64,000 nt of DNA from Cyrtodaria siliqua (GCA_037043455.1 JAWPHD010002616.1:124001-188000), one strand, 5' to 3'. Shown: positions 22,300 to 33,632, counted from the stretch's first letter. Notes: generated from the sequence alone by a model not told the origin. Numbers and translations: made by a program.

Positions 22300-22790
22300 G
22301 TTATATGTCTTTCTCCAGAAAGCCACAAATCCTACTCAAAGTACTCAATGACTTGGCAGAAGCCAGAGCAACAAGAGAACAAACCGTTAAGGGTACGACA
22401 AAACAACATTTAAAACAAATATCAAACGCTACCGTTCAAAATCCACAATCTGTCCAGTCGTCGCACAGTCAAACAGGAAAGCATAGTAACTGCAAATGGG
22501 TCAACCACCACCTGAAAAATGATAGATTATAACCTCTTTAACACGTTTTATAAATATTGTATGAAAGTGATTATGACCAAGGTTCTGACGAAGTTTGTAA
22601 ATCACATCACCATAGAAGTCAGGTGGTTGTGATATTCCTTGTCGCAGAAGAGTTTTTAAATAACTTTTGTATTTTACAAGTAGATCAGGGTTACGATAAT
22701 AACATTTTGCAAAGGGTTTTTAAAGTTTATGGTAACGGTTTCCCTCCTGGAATAATTGTTTAGTTATACAAATATTATGAATATTAAAGT
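22300..22790 (-). pseudogene. Retroelement family A copy (RT C-terminus plus 3' UTR), degraded
   Basis: Minus-strand homologue of 27562-28480. It shares the region encoding FYGDVIYKLR and the tail block with TGACTTGGCAGAAGCCAGAG, but has several stops and frameshifts. It is interrupted exactly at 22790 by the CAG...CTG element and resumes at 23166, where AAAGTCAT continues as in the intact site near 28465. Confidence 0.7.
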
Positions 22791-23165
22791 CAGAGGCGTA
22801 GCCAGGCTAAAATCTTAAGTACGCACCCTTAATGCCGAATGCATTACCCTTGGCGCGTAGCGCCGAGGTAGGGGTAGGTGCGGGAGGGGGTCGCCCCCAC
22901 CTGCTGGGTGGGGGGGATGGTGTTAGGGGGGCCTCCCCCTAGAACATTTTAAAATATAGACATCCTTTGGCAGCCTCTGGTGGGTTTTTTGGTCACATTT
23001 TGGCGGCCTTCTATGGTAAAATAATTTCTTTAAAAATGAAAAAATCATATGTCAGGAGTTAAGTTAGCCTTCGATTTTTATGCCATTTTTGGCCATAATT
23101 ATTTTTTTACTTTTCAAATCGATGTTACGCACGTGCGTAAGTGCGGATCGCTGGCTACGGCCCTG
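22791..23165. mobile_element. CAG...CTG element inserted in retroelement A
   Basis: 375 bp with inverted ends CAGAGGCGTAGCCAGG and CTGGCTACGGCCCTG, flanked by AAAGT on both sides (22786-22790, 23166-23170). The homologous retroelement copy near 28465 shows the uninterrupted site with a single AAAGT, confirming a 5-bp target duplication. Non-coding; hAT-like by its ends. Confidence 0.75.
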
Positions 23166-23887
23166 AAAGTCATTAAAACGACTACAAGCTCTTCACTATA
23201 AGAGTATATTTAAACAAGAAATGTCACAGTAAGTGACAAATGCCCCCGAAGTGACCTGTAAGTTTGACCTTGACCTTGGAGCAATATGAAACCAACAGAT
23301 ATATTTAAAAATAATTTAAAAAAAATATATATTATTTTTTTTTTTTTAAAAATACTAAACAAAAAAACAAATTAGCGCCGAGGTAGGGGTAGGTGCGGGA
23401 GGGGGTTGTCCCCACCTGCTGGGTGAGGGGGGGGGGATGGTGTTAGGGGGGCCTCCCCCTAGAACATTTTAAAATATAGACATCCTTTGGCAGCCTCTGG
23501 TGGGTTTTTTGGTCACATTTTGGCGGCCTTCTATGGTAAAATAATTTCTTTAAAAATGAAAAAATCATATGTCAGGAGTTAAGTTAGCCTTCGATTTTTA
23601 TGCCATTTTTGGCCATAATTATTTTTTTACTTTTCAAATCGATGTTACGCACGTGCGTAAGTGCAGATCGCTGGCTACGGCCCTGAAAGTCATTGAAACG
23701 ACTACAAGCTCTACACTATAAGAGTATATTTAAACAAGAAATGTCACAGTAAGTGACAAATGCCCCCGAAGTGACCTGTAAGTTTGACCTTGACCTTGGA
23801 GCAATATGAAACCAACAGATATATTTAAAAATATTTTAAAAAATATATATATTAAAAAGAAAAAGAAAAAAAATACTAAACAAAAAA
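22858..23887 (+). repeat. 515-bp tandem segmental duplication
   Basis: 22858-23372 and 23373-23887 are near-identical direct copies, each from TAGCGCCGAGGTAGGGG to an A-rich end. The duplicated segment joins the right part of the CAG...CTG element, the retroelement flank and the start of the TGACCTTGACC repeat block, so the duplication came after those insertions. Confidence 0.9.
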
Positions 23888-25328
23888 AATAATATTATTA
23901 TACTGTGGAATATAATATGTTATTCACGACAAAACAACAAATATCCTCTTTTTATTTTAAAGAAAAAAATCAAATCAAATTTAATTAAACAATTTAAAAA
24001 AAAAATTAAAAAAAAAAAATAATGAAAAAAGAAAGAAAAAAATATATATTTGAAAATCCGTCCAGGAATGCCAGAGTTATTGTCTGACACAATTTGACCT
24101 TTGACCTCTAAGTGTGAGCTTGACCTTGGAGCCACAGACCTGGGTTTTGTGCACGACACGTCGTCTAGTTGTGGTGAGCAATTGTGCCAAGTTATTTGAA
24201 AATCTGTCCATGAATGTTAGAGTTATTAATCGGACAAGAAAGCACTTTGTTTTGACCTTTGACCTCTAAGTGTGACATTGACCTTGGAGCCATGGACATG
24301 GATTTTGTGCGCGACACGTCGTCTTGTTGTGGTGAGCAGTTGTGCGAAGTTATTTGAAAATCCGTCCATTATTGTCAGAGTTATGAAGCGGTCACGATTG
24401 TACAGACAAATGGACAACCTTTGACCTCTAAGTGTGACCTTGACCTTGGAGCCACGGACCTGGATTTTGTTGCGGGTCTTATTGTGGTGAGCACTTGTGC
24501 CAAGTAATTTGAAAATCCGTCCAGGAATGCCAGAGTTATTGACCGGACACGATTTGACCTTTGACCTATGTGTGACCTTGACCTTGGAGCCACGGACCTA
24601 TATTTTGTGCGCGACACATCATGTTGTTGTGGTGAGCACTTGTGCCAAGTTTATTCAAAATCCGTCAAGAAATGCCAGTTATTGACCGGACATGATTTGA
24701 CCTTTGACCTCTAAGTGTGACCTTGACCTCGGAGCGACGGACCTGGATTTTGTGGGCGATATGTCGTCTGGTTGTGCTGAGCACTTGTGCCAAGTTATTT
24801 GAATATCCGTCCAGGAATGCCTGAGTTACTGACTGGACACAATTTGACCTTGGACCTCTAAATGTGACCTTGGAGCCACGGACCTGGGTTTTGTGCACGA
24901 CACGTCGTCTAGTTGTGGTGAGCAATTGTTATTGGTTGTTATAGTGTGACCTTGACCTTGGAGCCACGGACCTCGATTTTGTGCGCGACACGTCGTCTTG
25001 TTGTGGTGAGCAATTGTGCGAAGTTTTTTGAAAATCCGTTCATTATTGTCAGAGTTATGAAGCAGACACGATTGTACAGACAACCTTTGACCTCTAAGTG
25101 TGAACTTGACCTTGGAGCCACGGACCTGGATTTTATGCGCGACACGTCGTCTTGTTGTGGTCAGCAATTGTGTGAAGTTATTTGAAATTATGTCCATTAT
25201 TGTCAGAGTTATGAAGCGGACACGAGTGTACAGACGAACGGGGACGAACGGCGACGAACGGGGACGAACGGAAAGACAGTGCGACTACTATATGCCACCC
25301 TTCGGGGGCATAAAAGAAGGGTGGCATA
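23888..25328 (+). repeat. Degenerate ~150-bp tandem repeat block ending in a hairpin
   Basis: About eight diverged units, each with a TTTGACCTCTAAGTGTGACC stretch, GGAGCCACGGACCTGG, GCGACACGTCGTCTTGTTG and a GAAAATCCGTCC stretch. It is framed by TGCCCCCGAAG on the left (23241 and, in the duplicate, 23761) and CTTCGGGGGCA on the right. At 25291-25328 TATGCCACCCTTC and GAAGGGTGGCATA form a perfect 13-bp stem. The inverted frame suggests a non-autonomous mobile element with an internal tandem array; its class is unknown. Confidence 0.75.
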
Positions 25329-25379
25329 AAAACAAACAAAACACTCTCTGAAACTACAAGAGTTTGAGTTTTAATATGT

Positions 25380-26313
25380 TGCATGTACCATACGTTTATG
25401 GTCCTCTACTAAGTTTGTTCAATTGCTGACCCTGGGATCAAATTTAAGCCTGCCACAGAGATCACATGTTTTACATAGACTAATACAGGAACAACTTAAA
25501 AAAATCTTCTTCTCTGAAACCACAAGGCATAAAACGTTCATATATGTTTGTACCATAAGCTTATGATTATCTACCAAGTTTGTTCAAATGATGACAAGGG
25601 CTGGCGTAGCGCAGTCGGTAGCGCGGCGGATTTGTAACCGGAGGCCCCGGGTTCAATCCTCCGTGATGCCACTGAGTTCCGTCGGTGTGTTCTTGGGCAA
25701 GACACTTTCCCTTAGCCCCGTCCGTCGGATGGGGACGTAAACCGGGCGGTCCCGTGTATCGGTCTATCCTCCGAGCACGTTAAAGAACCATAGGAATCTA
25801 TTCGATAATAAGAGTAGGGCAGGTTCCCGGATTCCTATGTATCCATCCCCTGTCTCTGGGGCGGCTCTAAATAACCTATACTGTGTTGATGAGCCGTTAA
25901 ACAACATTCAATTCAAATGATGACCCCTGGGTCAAATTTTTGACCCCTCCAGGGTCACATGTTTGACATAGACTTCACTAATTATGAAAAAAACTTGACA
26001 AACCTTCTTCTGACATCATAGGTTATAGAGTTCTCATATACTGCATGCAAAATAAGCTTAAGGTATCTACCAAGTTTGTTCGAATTGTGACCCTGACGTA
26101 AAATCTGATCACCCACCACTGGGTAGCACTTTTTACATAGATGTAGGGAATCATTTAAACTATTGTTTCTTCCCTGAAACCACAAGACATCGAGCTCTCA
26201 TACATTACATGCAACATAAGCTTATGAACCTGTAACAAGTTTAAATGGTCACTAGTCTATGGGGTTAAATCCGGCCACTACCCGGAGGTCACAGTTTTGC
26301 ATAGAGTTATATA
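25380..26313 (+). repeat. Degenerate ~170-bp tandem repeat
   Basis: About four diverged units, each with CATAAGCTTATG-like, CTACCAAGTTTGTTC, TGACCCCTGGGTCAAAT and TTTTACATAGA segments. The second unit is split by the SINE at 25596-25911. No coding sequence. Confidence 0.65.
25596..25911 (+). mobile_element. Full-length tRNA-Thr-like SINE
   Basis: Flanked by an exact 13-bp duplication TTCAAATGATGAC (25583-25595 and 25912-25924). The head (about 25598-25671) resembles a tRNA with anticodon TGT: A box TAGCGCAGTCGG, B box GGGTTCAATCC, end TGCCA. The body contains TTCTTGGGCAAGACACTTT, a stretch like the conserved cores of metazoan SINEs, and the end is ACAACATTCAAT. Transcription by RNA polymerase III and movement by a LINE partner are expected for such elements. 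A second truncated copy lies at 63063-63266. Confidence 0.85.
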
Positions 26314-26812
26314 ACTGTCTGGTACGTGTTTCGTTGTAGAGCTTTTATGATTCGGTGTATTATTTTCAAGATGGCGGACAATTTTTACGTCGGGAGGTAG
26401 GTGTCCAGTTATTTCACCTGGATTTTTCATATCCATGGTTTATATTAGATATAATCGTACTTGAAGTATCAGGGAAGGTCCAATGTCTTGAGTTATTCCC
26501 GTCAATCTCACAGATCTCCGTTTTTTAAAACCACAATCAGCTCTCACAACCGGTGGTTTACTATTTTTAGGGGCATTCTGACTCCTAGAAGGTGTATAAA
26601 TATTCGAATCGTTCAGTTTAGAGTGTATGTAAACATCCTTTGATCACATAACATGCATAATGTAGATGTTTTGGGGGTTTGAAAATTGTGTCGCGATGAT
26701 ACGGTGTGTACCCAATGTTATTTTACCATGGTACGGTGTAGTCCGAGAACATTTTAACATATATCGGTACGGTGTATCCTCAAATTTTTGATACGGTGTA
26801 GAACGAACTTAT
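26314..26812 (+). repeat. Left inverted arm with TACGGTGTA iterons
   Basis: Iterons at about 26350 (decayed, ATTCGGTGTA), 26700, 26731, 26768 and 26791. Near 26366 it contains CAAGATGGCGGAC, which resembles a YY1 recognition site. Candidate transposase-binding region by analogy with iteron-bearing transposon ends. Confidence 0.75.
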
Positions 26813-27126
26813 CTGCTTCAAGTAGTTTTAGTTAACGATTTTGAATGCTATAATAAGCATTGTTTTGCTGTTAAACTCTTTCAAAATATAATCACGATCG
26901 ACCAGTCGATACAAAACGGAACATTGTTTGACCTGTAACTTTAGTTGTTGTCGTTGTTTTGGAATGTTACCTTAAAACAGTCGCCTTAAAAACATATAAA
27001 CACTATTAGTTGAGGTTAAACATTGCGTAAAACTGGTTATAAACATAAATTGTAGCTTGTTATTTTTCGTTTTAATCTTATTTTTTGTTCATTCTGTAAA
27101 GTCTCAAAACGGAACCGGTAAAGCAA

Positions 27127-27395
27127 ATGCATCAATGCTTCTACTGTAAGCGGCCGTCTGCGGACCTACAGGAATGCCTCGATCATGTTTCGAAGGTTGA
27201 CGGTCGAGATATCCTCCGAATACGTACACTAATTCTGAATAAAACAACTGGAAAATATAGTTTGATGACTAACAACTTTGAAATAATTCCAGAAGCGACA
27301 ATATTTTAAATATGAAAACCTGAAAGTTGACGAGAGTGACTGGACATTAGAAATAAAAAGACCAATTACAGTACGCTGATAATGATAACGACAAT
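27127..27395 (+). pseudogene. Unrecognised zinc-finger-like ORF of the long-arm element
   Basis: Opens MHQCFYCKRPSADLQECLDH, with C-x2-C-x9-C-x2-H spacing that could bind zinc, and continues GRDILRIRTLILNKTTGKY to NNFEIIPEA. A small indel near 27295 then moves the reading to KYENLKVDESDWTLEIKRP before a stop near 27380. A reverse copy at 29190-29040 keeps the same frame and most residues (YYCKRPPVDLQECIDHV), which argues for past selection as protein. Further acidic coding-like sequence follows (27385-27560 and, after the retroelement, 28737-28850). I do not recognise the family. Confidence 0.5.
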
Positions 27396-27561
27396 GATGA
27401 TTATAACGGATACAACGAGTATGCACTAACATGTGACATGTTTGATGACAGTCTATGTGAAGATGCAGTCGACAATTTGGAAGATTCAATGCATAATTTA
27501 ACAATTGGAATTGGTGCCGAGGGAGAAGAACTGAATAGTTCTTTGGCTAAATGTTTTAAAA

Positions 27562-28735
27562 TAAGTATAACAGTCGAACACAGAACACAATAAACCCAAA
27601 ATCCCGCAAAAGGACAAACATGAATGGCAGTGTTAACAAATAATAAAGTCATACGACGTCACAAACACAAAAAGGGTTGACAATTTGACTACCGCCTTGG
27701 AGTCAGTGGCAATAAAGGCCGTTGGGGTGGTGTGTGTGTGTGTGTGGAGGGGGTGGGGGTGGGGGTGGGGGGGTTAAACCTTGTTCTAGGGTGCAACAAA
27801 CCTCACACTTACCCTACTGTCATCCCAATAAAACGGGACAGTGTAAATAAAGAAATCCCCGACATGAACTATTCTCTAACCAACAAGGCAGCATTAATAG
27901 GCAATATAAGCAAAACACAAAGATGCTCGTGTATATATAAATACAAAAAAACAATAGCCTAGAAACCCACAAAGAAGGTCCTCAGTGACTTGGCAGAAGC
28001 CAGAGCAACAAGAGAATAAACCATTGAGGGCACGACAAGACAAAATTGCAGACAAACATCAAACGTCTCCGTCCTTTTGGGCTTTAGGTAGACGTCATCA
28101 TAGGGTCCACTGCTGTCCGGTCATACAATTAAAGAGGAAAGCATGGTGGCAAACTGTAAATGGGTCCACCACCAAGCATTCAGTGCGTTGCAAAATGATA
28201 TGGTCATAACCTCTTTTGATAAACCTTGTAACAAGTTTAACAAAGATAGTATGGAAGTGATCATGAACAAGGATCTTACGAAGTTTGTAAATCACATCAC
28301 CATAGAAGTCAGGTTGTGATAGTCCTTGTCGCAGAAGAGTTCTTAAATTACTTTTGTATTTGGAAAGAAGATCAGGGTTACGATAATACAATTGTGCAAA
28401 GGTTTTAAGTTATGGTAACGGTAGCCCTGATGGAGTAGCTTTTTAGTTATACAAAGATTACGAATATTAAAGTCATCAACTCGAGTACAAGCTCTAGAAA
28501 AACGAATAAGCTGAGACACATAGACCCCATAAGAAGTTGCTCAGGGAACATCTCCATCTAAATGGGGATAATGAACAATATCAAAATTAAAATTATCTCT
28601 CTTGTCATAGATTTTGCTAATTATTTCACCATTTTAAATAGAGAGATGTAAATCGAGAAATGAAGCGTTAGTATCAGAAATATTAGCTTTGTTAAGTTGA
28701 ACACTGTTAAAACACTCAGAATATAAACCAATACC
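27562..28735 (-). pseudogene. Retroelement family A: reverse transcriptase C-terminus and 3' UTR
   Basis: Minus-strand coding remains read LNKANISDTNASFLDLHLSI, then SYGVYVSQLIRFSRAC, LLHQGYRYHNL, and after a frameshift an open stretch (28391-28098) with GLSQPDFYGDVIYKLRKIL ending CMTGQQWTL. I recognise this as the C-terminal part of a reverse-transcriptase polyprotein common in marine invertebrate genomes; its clade is uncertain. A tail of about 530 bases follows to 27562 and matches the fragments at 8941, 12335, 16160, 22300 and 31315. It is inserted in the long-arm element. A G-rich GT microsatellite (27731-27772) lies in the tail. Confidence 0.7.
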
Positions 28736-29039
28736 ACATTCTGAAAACAATAATAATGACTCTGCAAACGAATTTGAAGAAATGCTACCGAATGTTATAG
28801 ATGAACTTAAAAACATGGTCATCTGGAAACATGGCTTCAAATGAACGCAACGATAAAGATGGAGCTTCATCCTTTTAAAATCATGGCGTTTTTACTGTTT
28901 ATGGACGTAATTAAATTCTATTCTTGTGAAAACACATAACCGATGAAATAAAGTGTAACGATTCAACTATTTTGGAGAATTGGTTATCGTCTTTTCAAAG
29001 GTAAATGGCTTCGGTTCATGAGTGGACCAAAAAAAATGG

Positions 29040-29190
29040 CACGCAGTTGTCCGAAATATGTGAAAATGGCTGTTGTTTGATTCAGAACTGTTGTACTTAT
29101 TCGGAGGATATTTCGACCGTGAATCATTGAAACATGATCGATGCATTCCTGTAGGTCAACAGGCGGTCGCTTACAGTAGTATCATTGGTG
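29040..29190 (-). pseudogene. Inverted second copy of the zinc-finger-like ORF start
   Basis: On the minus strand YYCKRPPVDLQECIDHV then HGRNILRISTTVLN, colinear and in frame with the + copy at 27127 but with the first Cys codon turned into a stop. Beyond about 29040 the similarity ends. Confidence 0.6.
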
Positions 29191-30200
29191 TATCTATATT
29201 GTGAATCTAGACACTTGCTGCAATATATAGCATTTACCTTTTGCCCTTCCTTTTTCTAAATTATCTTTTTTCCAGTATGTTTTTCCATTATATACATATT
29301 TCATTTTCTTGAGTATAATAACCATGCCATTTTTTTCTACCAAAAACCTTCACTATGTTGTTTTTTCCAAAATATATTGAATGAATGTTTGTGTAATAAA
29401 GGGGTATGACAAACACTAAACTTTACAAAACAATTCATTCTTCTACTGCTTTTAATAATATATTTACTTTATTATGTTGTTCAAATGATAACTAGATACC
29501 TGTCATTACCCCTTAATAATCTACATCATGATGTGAGATATTTCTTGTATAAGTAAAAACAAGTACACATTTCATGTCAATATGCACTGAATCATACATC
29601 TTAACTCATATACTTAGAGAAAAAACTTTCTATCCATTACTTGGTCATGGGTGTTATGGGTGGAGTACAAGTTAATAATTTACAGAGCTTTATATAAGCT
29701 GAGTATGCGAAGCTAAAAGCTTATAGTTTAAAGAGTTTTAGATACTAAAGAGGAGATTCAGTCTTTCTGCAAACACCCTCAGTTTAAAAATATCATGCCA
29801 CATACTCTTAACGTTTAGAAAAAAACATGAAACATATTCTTTTTTTTGAAATTACAGGCTATAACTCTCTGTAACAAAAAAGACAAGATCATACGAGTTA
29901 CCGCCCTTAAAGCAGCTCTGTAAACTATGTTTTTAACATTAATATGATTACAACGCAGTTATTGAAAACCCATGACCTGATGAATTGGTAGAAAGAGAAA
30001 ATTCCCCAGTTAACAACTCTCTTATGCAAATTTAACACTTCTGTTACTGTTTTGTATTGTTTATAAATAAATGCATACAATATTGTAAGGTGCATCGGGG
30101 GATGGCCCTCCCCGACCCCCATGCACCAATGACGGGGTGAATAAATGGATCACCAAATTGGTGGTTGAAAATTAAAAAAAAAATGAAATAAATAAATAAT
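29191..30200. other. AT-rich interior, nothing recognised
   Basis: Longer than the matching left spacer (26813-27100) by about 700 bases, so it may hold another insertion. A short G/C-rich stretch at 30090-30125 is the only compositional feature. Confidence 0.45.
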
Positions 30201-30742
30201 ATAAGTTCGTTCTACACCGTATCAACAATTTTAGGATACACCGTACCATATTGTTAAAATGTGCTCGGACTACACCGTACCATGGTAAAATAGCATTGGG
30301 TACACACCGTATCATCGTGACATTTTGCAAACACAAAAATATCTACATGATGCCATTTATGTGGTCAAAGGATGTTTTCATACACTCTAAACTGAAATAT
30401 TCGAATATTTATGCACCTTCGAGGAGTCATAATGCCTCTAAATGATTCCCAGACACCAAAATAGTGGTCATCTGTCGATTCATTTTTTAAAATAGGAAAC
30501 CACTGGTTGTGAGAGCTGATTGTGGTTTTAGAAAACGGAGATCTGTGAGACTGACGGGAAAAATTCAAGACATTGGACTTTCCCTGATAATTCAAGTACG
30601 ATTATATCTAATATAAACGAAGGATATGAAAAATCCAGGTGAAATAACTTAACACCTACCTTCCGACGTAAACAATGTCCGCCATCTTGAAAATAATACA
30701 CCGTATCATAAAAGCTCTACACCGAAACACGAACCAGACAGT
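30201..30742 (-). repeat. Right inverted arm with TACGGTGTA iterons
   Basis: Reverse counterpart of 26314-26812. All five iterons are readable as TACACCGTA or close variants; the outermost, decayed on the left, is intact here (ATACACCGTATCAT). The GTCCGCCATCTTG block mirrors the YY1-like site. Confidence 0.75.
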
Positions 30743-31314
30743 GTATATATAATATTAACTAACCCACTTTTGTTACTGTTGCAAGTGTCTACAATGGACG
30801 AAAGGTCATCAGGTGAGCGATTCAATGCAGGGCAATTTGGCCCTTACAGGTTAAGGATTCAACATAAGTATATACAAATACTGGTACATACAATAAATTG
30901 ATTAAAGCCAATGTTTTTATAAACTATTTAGATATTTAAATTTCCACAGCACTGAGTTGAAGATGTGTATCACTTCTGAATAGTTTCCATATTTTTTAAC
31001 CTTCAATTGTGCATTCAGTGACGCCTTGTATTGTTAATTAGGTTACTATTTTATTTAAAAAAAGAAAAAGAAGCGGATTAACCGTTAACCATAGTGACTT
31101 TTCGATTCAGTGCTTAACCAATCCTAATACGAAAAAAAACATTGCATAGAAAAGGAGATTTTATATACAATTCGTAATGTCTGTGGATTTAGATGTTTAT
31201 GAGCCATCCTACATCTCTCAATATATAACACTAACTCGTATGTTAATATTTAGATATTAAACGTAACATACCTTTTCGGCACCGGCCATTTAAAGCGCTT
31301 CTTATTATTTTGCC
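30743..31314. other. No gene seen
   Basis: AT-rich DNA between the long-arm element and a family A fragment; no motif or repeat recognised. Confidence 0.45.
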
Positions 31315-31790
31315 TGTTTGTATGACTTTATGGCGTTTGAATTTTGTCTGCAATCGTGTCTTGCCGTGCCCTCAATGGTTTATTCTCTTGTTGCTCTGAA
31401 GTCAATGAGAATCTTCTTTGTGGCTTTCTAGGCTATTGTTTTTTGTATCTCTGTATTTTACTAATATTGCCTATTAATGCTGCCTTGTTGGTTAGAGAAT
31501 AGTTTATGGGTGGGATTTCTTTATTTACACTGTCCCGTTTTACTGGGATGACAGTACAGTAAGTGTGAGGTTTGGTGCACCATAGAACCTGGTTTAAACC
31601 CCAGCGGCATTTTTCGCCACTGACCGTTCCAAAGTGGTAGCCTATTGTCAACGCTTTTTGTGTTTGTGACGTCATATGCCTTTATTCCTTATTAACATTG
31701 CCATTCATGTTAGTCTTTTTGCGTGTTTTGGGGTTTATTGTGATCTGCGAAAGCTGCATTTCCTGGTCGACTTTTGTACTTATTTTTAAA
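31315..31790 (+). repeat. Retroelement family A, 3' end copy
   Basis: Sense-orientation tail copy with CTCAATGGTTTATTCTCTTG, TGCCTATTAATGCTGCCTTG, CACTGTCCCGTTTTACTGGG and GCCACTGACCGTTCCAA, ending near GGTCGACTTTTGTACTT. 5'-truncated. Confidence 0.7.
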
Positions 31791-33410
31791 AAGGAATAAC
31801 GCCATGTTAATGTGCATGATACTATGCTTATGTTCAGCTATTACACCTTCAAGAAAAATACATTACCTTTCAAAACAGTCAATATGTATGTGATTCAGCC
31901 ATTAGCCATCGTATATATAAATTTAGCCCTTTCGCTGCCCCAGTCGGAAACATTAATTTTGCTACAAGTGTCGACGTAGATCTACCTGCACAATATGTGC
32001 AGGCTGATCAGAGTTTCGCCAATGTTCGCCACCCGTAAGAATGTTTTCCACAACACTTTATATATACACTATATCCGGAAGGTTTGAAGTCGAATATTAG
32101 CAGACGACTTTTGAAATTCGGCGGTGAAAGGGTTGGGGACTATTAAGGGCAAATACATTGAAAAAAATGCTAACATGTGCAATGTGCAAAGGAAGAATAT
32201 GAAGTAAAATTGTCATTTGCACTATTGGCTTGTCCCTTGAATATAACATAGGTCTATATAAAGCGCTAAAATTGTATGATGCAGGCCAATGTTTTATATG
32301 TTTATATACAAACTAAAGCAAGTACTAGTATCCACCAGCTGTAAAGACAACAGTTTTGTTTTGTCATTTACTCAGTGTCCATAGTAGGTTAACTTAAACA
32401 TTGGTTTCATTTACCAGTACTTGTTATTTGTAATTTTGGGCATGTTATGGTGATAGTGTGAATATTATTATACAAATGTTTGATAACTTTTATCAAACCA
32501 TTCGTGCTTATTCGTCAAATTTAATGACCAGTACGAAGTAACATGAACTGAACAGTTGAATACAAAGACCCAGGAAGTAATAGAATGGCCAAAGTTAACC
32601 CTTAACCCGCTAAATATATAAAATGGACTGTTTTTTCTTTGAATTAAGACCATTCCATTTATGTGACAAAGGGGTGCTTTTGGGAAATGACTGGACACAA
32701 AGGCTATTATAGTCGTTTTTAGCTGGTTAATGGTTAACATTCACGTCTTCACGTCTGTAGAAAGGCGGATAACTCTGTTGTAACTTATTATCAAAAATGC
32801 ATTTGTTATATACCAGTTGCTGCTGAGCTTTCACTTTACGTCTTATCTCTGTATTTTTAAGCAGGAGCTCAGGTGTCAATGATATCAGGGAATCAATTCT
32901 GCAACTTAATCACATTTAGACTTTTACATATCTTATATAAAGAATAATTTTATAAAATTAACACTTCGGGTGTATTGACTTCAAGAGCAGTCAATGGGTT
33001 CCAGTGCTGCAAAGAAGATGTCTTTCTTTCTCAGTTTAGATATACACATTTTCTTAAAATTAGCAAACCGTTTCGGTCACAAATTCTGACAATTGAAAAT
33101 AAATTTGACCCAGGGTTTACGCCAAGGCCACGAGGTAGCTTGCCCTCCTGGGGAAGAAGGGTTGAACAACATGCCTTCATCGTAGCAACATGACTTCACT
33201 CATGTCCTTTTTTCATTTTCATATTTGATATTGCATACTGTAGGTTGTATAATCAAGTATGAAGAATGCAGTTGTAAATAGCATCTGAATAGGTATATCT
33301 ATTTATTTATGAATACTTACAAACGTAAATTGGATTCTAAGGTGTTTGTAGAGGGCGTGTATACCCTGTCGCTGCATATGCAAAATCAAGGGATTTTCTC
33401 ATATAATATA
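31791..33410. other. No gene seen
   Basis: AT-rich DNA with no recognised repeat or coding sequence; the longest open frames (72-90 codons) lack motifs and splice support. Confidence 0.45.
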
Positions 33411-33632
33411 CTCAGCAAAAATAAAAAGTATCCACCTTGTTTTCCTGCAAAATCTGAGACAGTAAGAAAGAACTAACAATTGTAGCATGATTTTCTTTTA
33501 TTAGTATCTGTGTTTGATGTTCACACAAAATTTCATCGAAATATACTGAATAATAAAAAATTAAATCACAGCTTAAAACCATAGGTGTGAAAACGAAATT
33601 AACAAAACTTAACAAATGTAAAGGTAGCGACA

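Larger units (their letters stand above)
26314..30742. mobile_element. 4.4-kb element with ~500-bp inverted arms (unclassified)
   Basis: Left arm 26314-26812 and right arm 30201-30742 are inverted copies starting ACTGTCTGG and ending at GTAGAACGAACTTAT; the right arm is longer by an insertion of about 40 bp. Each arm has five TACGGTGTA-like motifs, four of them clustered at the inner end. An ORF fragment at 27127 is repeated in reverse at 29190-29040, so the inverted similarity reaches the coding region. The interior was invaded by a retroelement (27562-28735). Flanks are TA-rich (TTATATA / GTATATATA) and no clean target duplication can be read. Long arms recall foldback, Mutator-like or Polinton ends, but I cannot assign it. 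Confidence 0.7.

Noticed and set aside
25598..25671. Possible tRNA-Thr gene
   Set aside because: The tRNA-like head is fused to a SINE body and enclosed by a 13-bp target duplication; the acceptor arm pairs poorly. It is a SINE head, not a tRNA gene.
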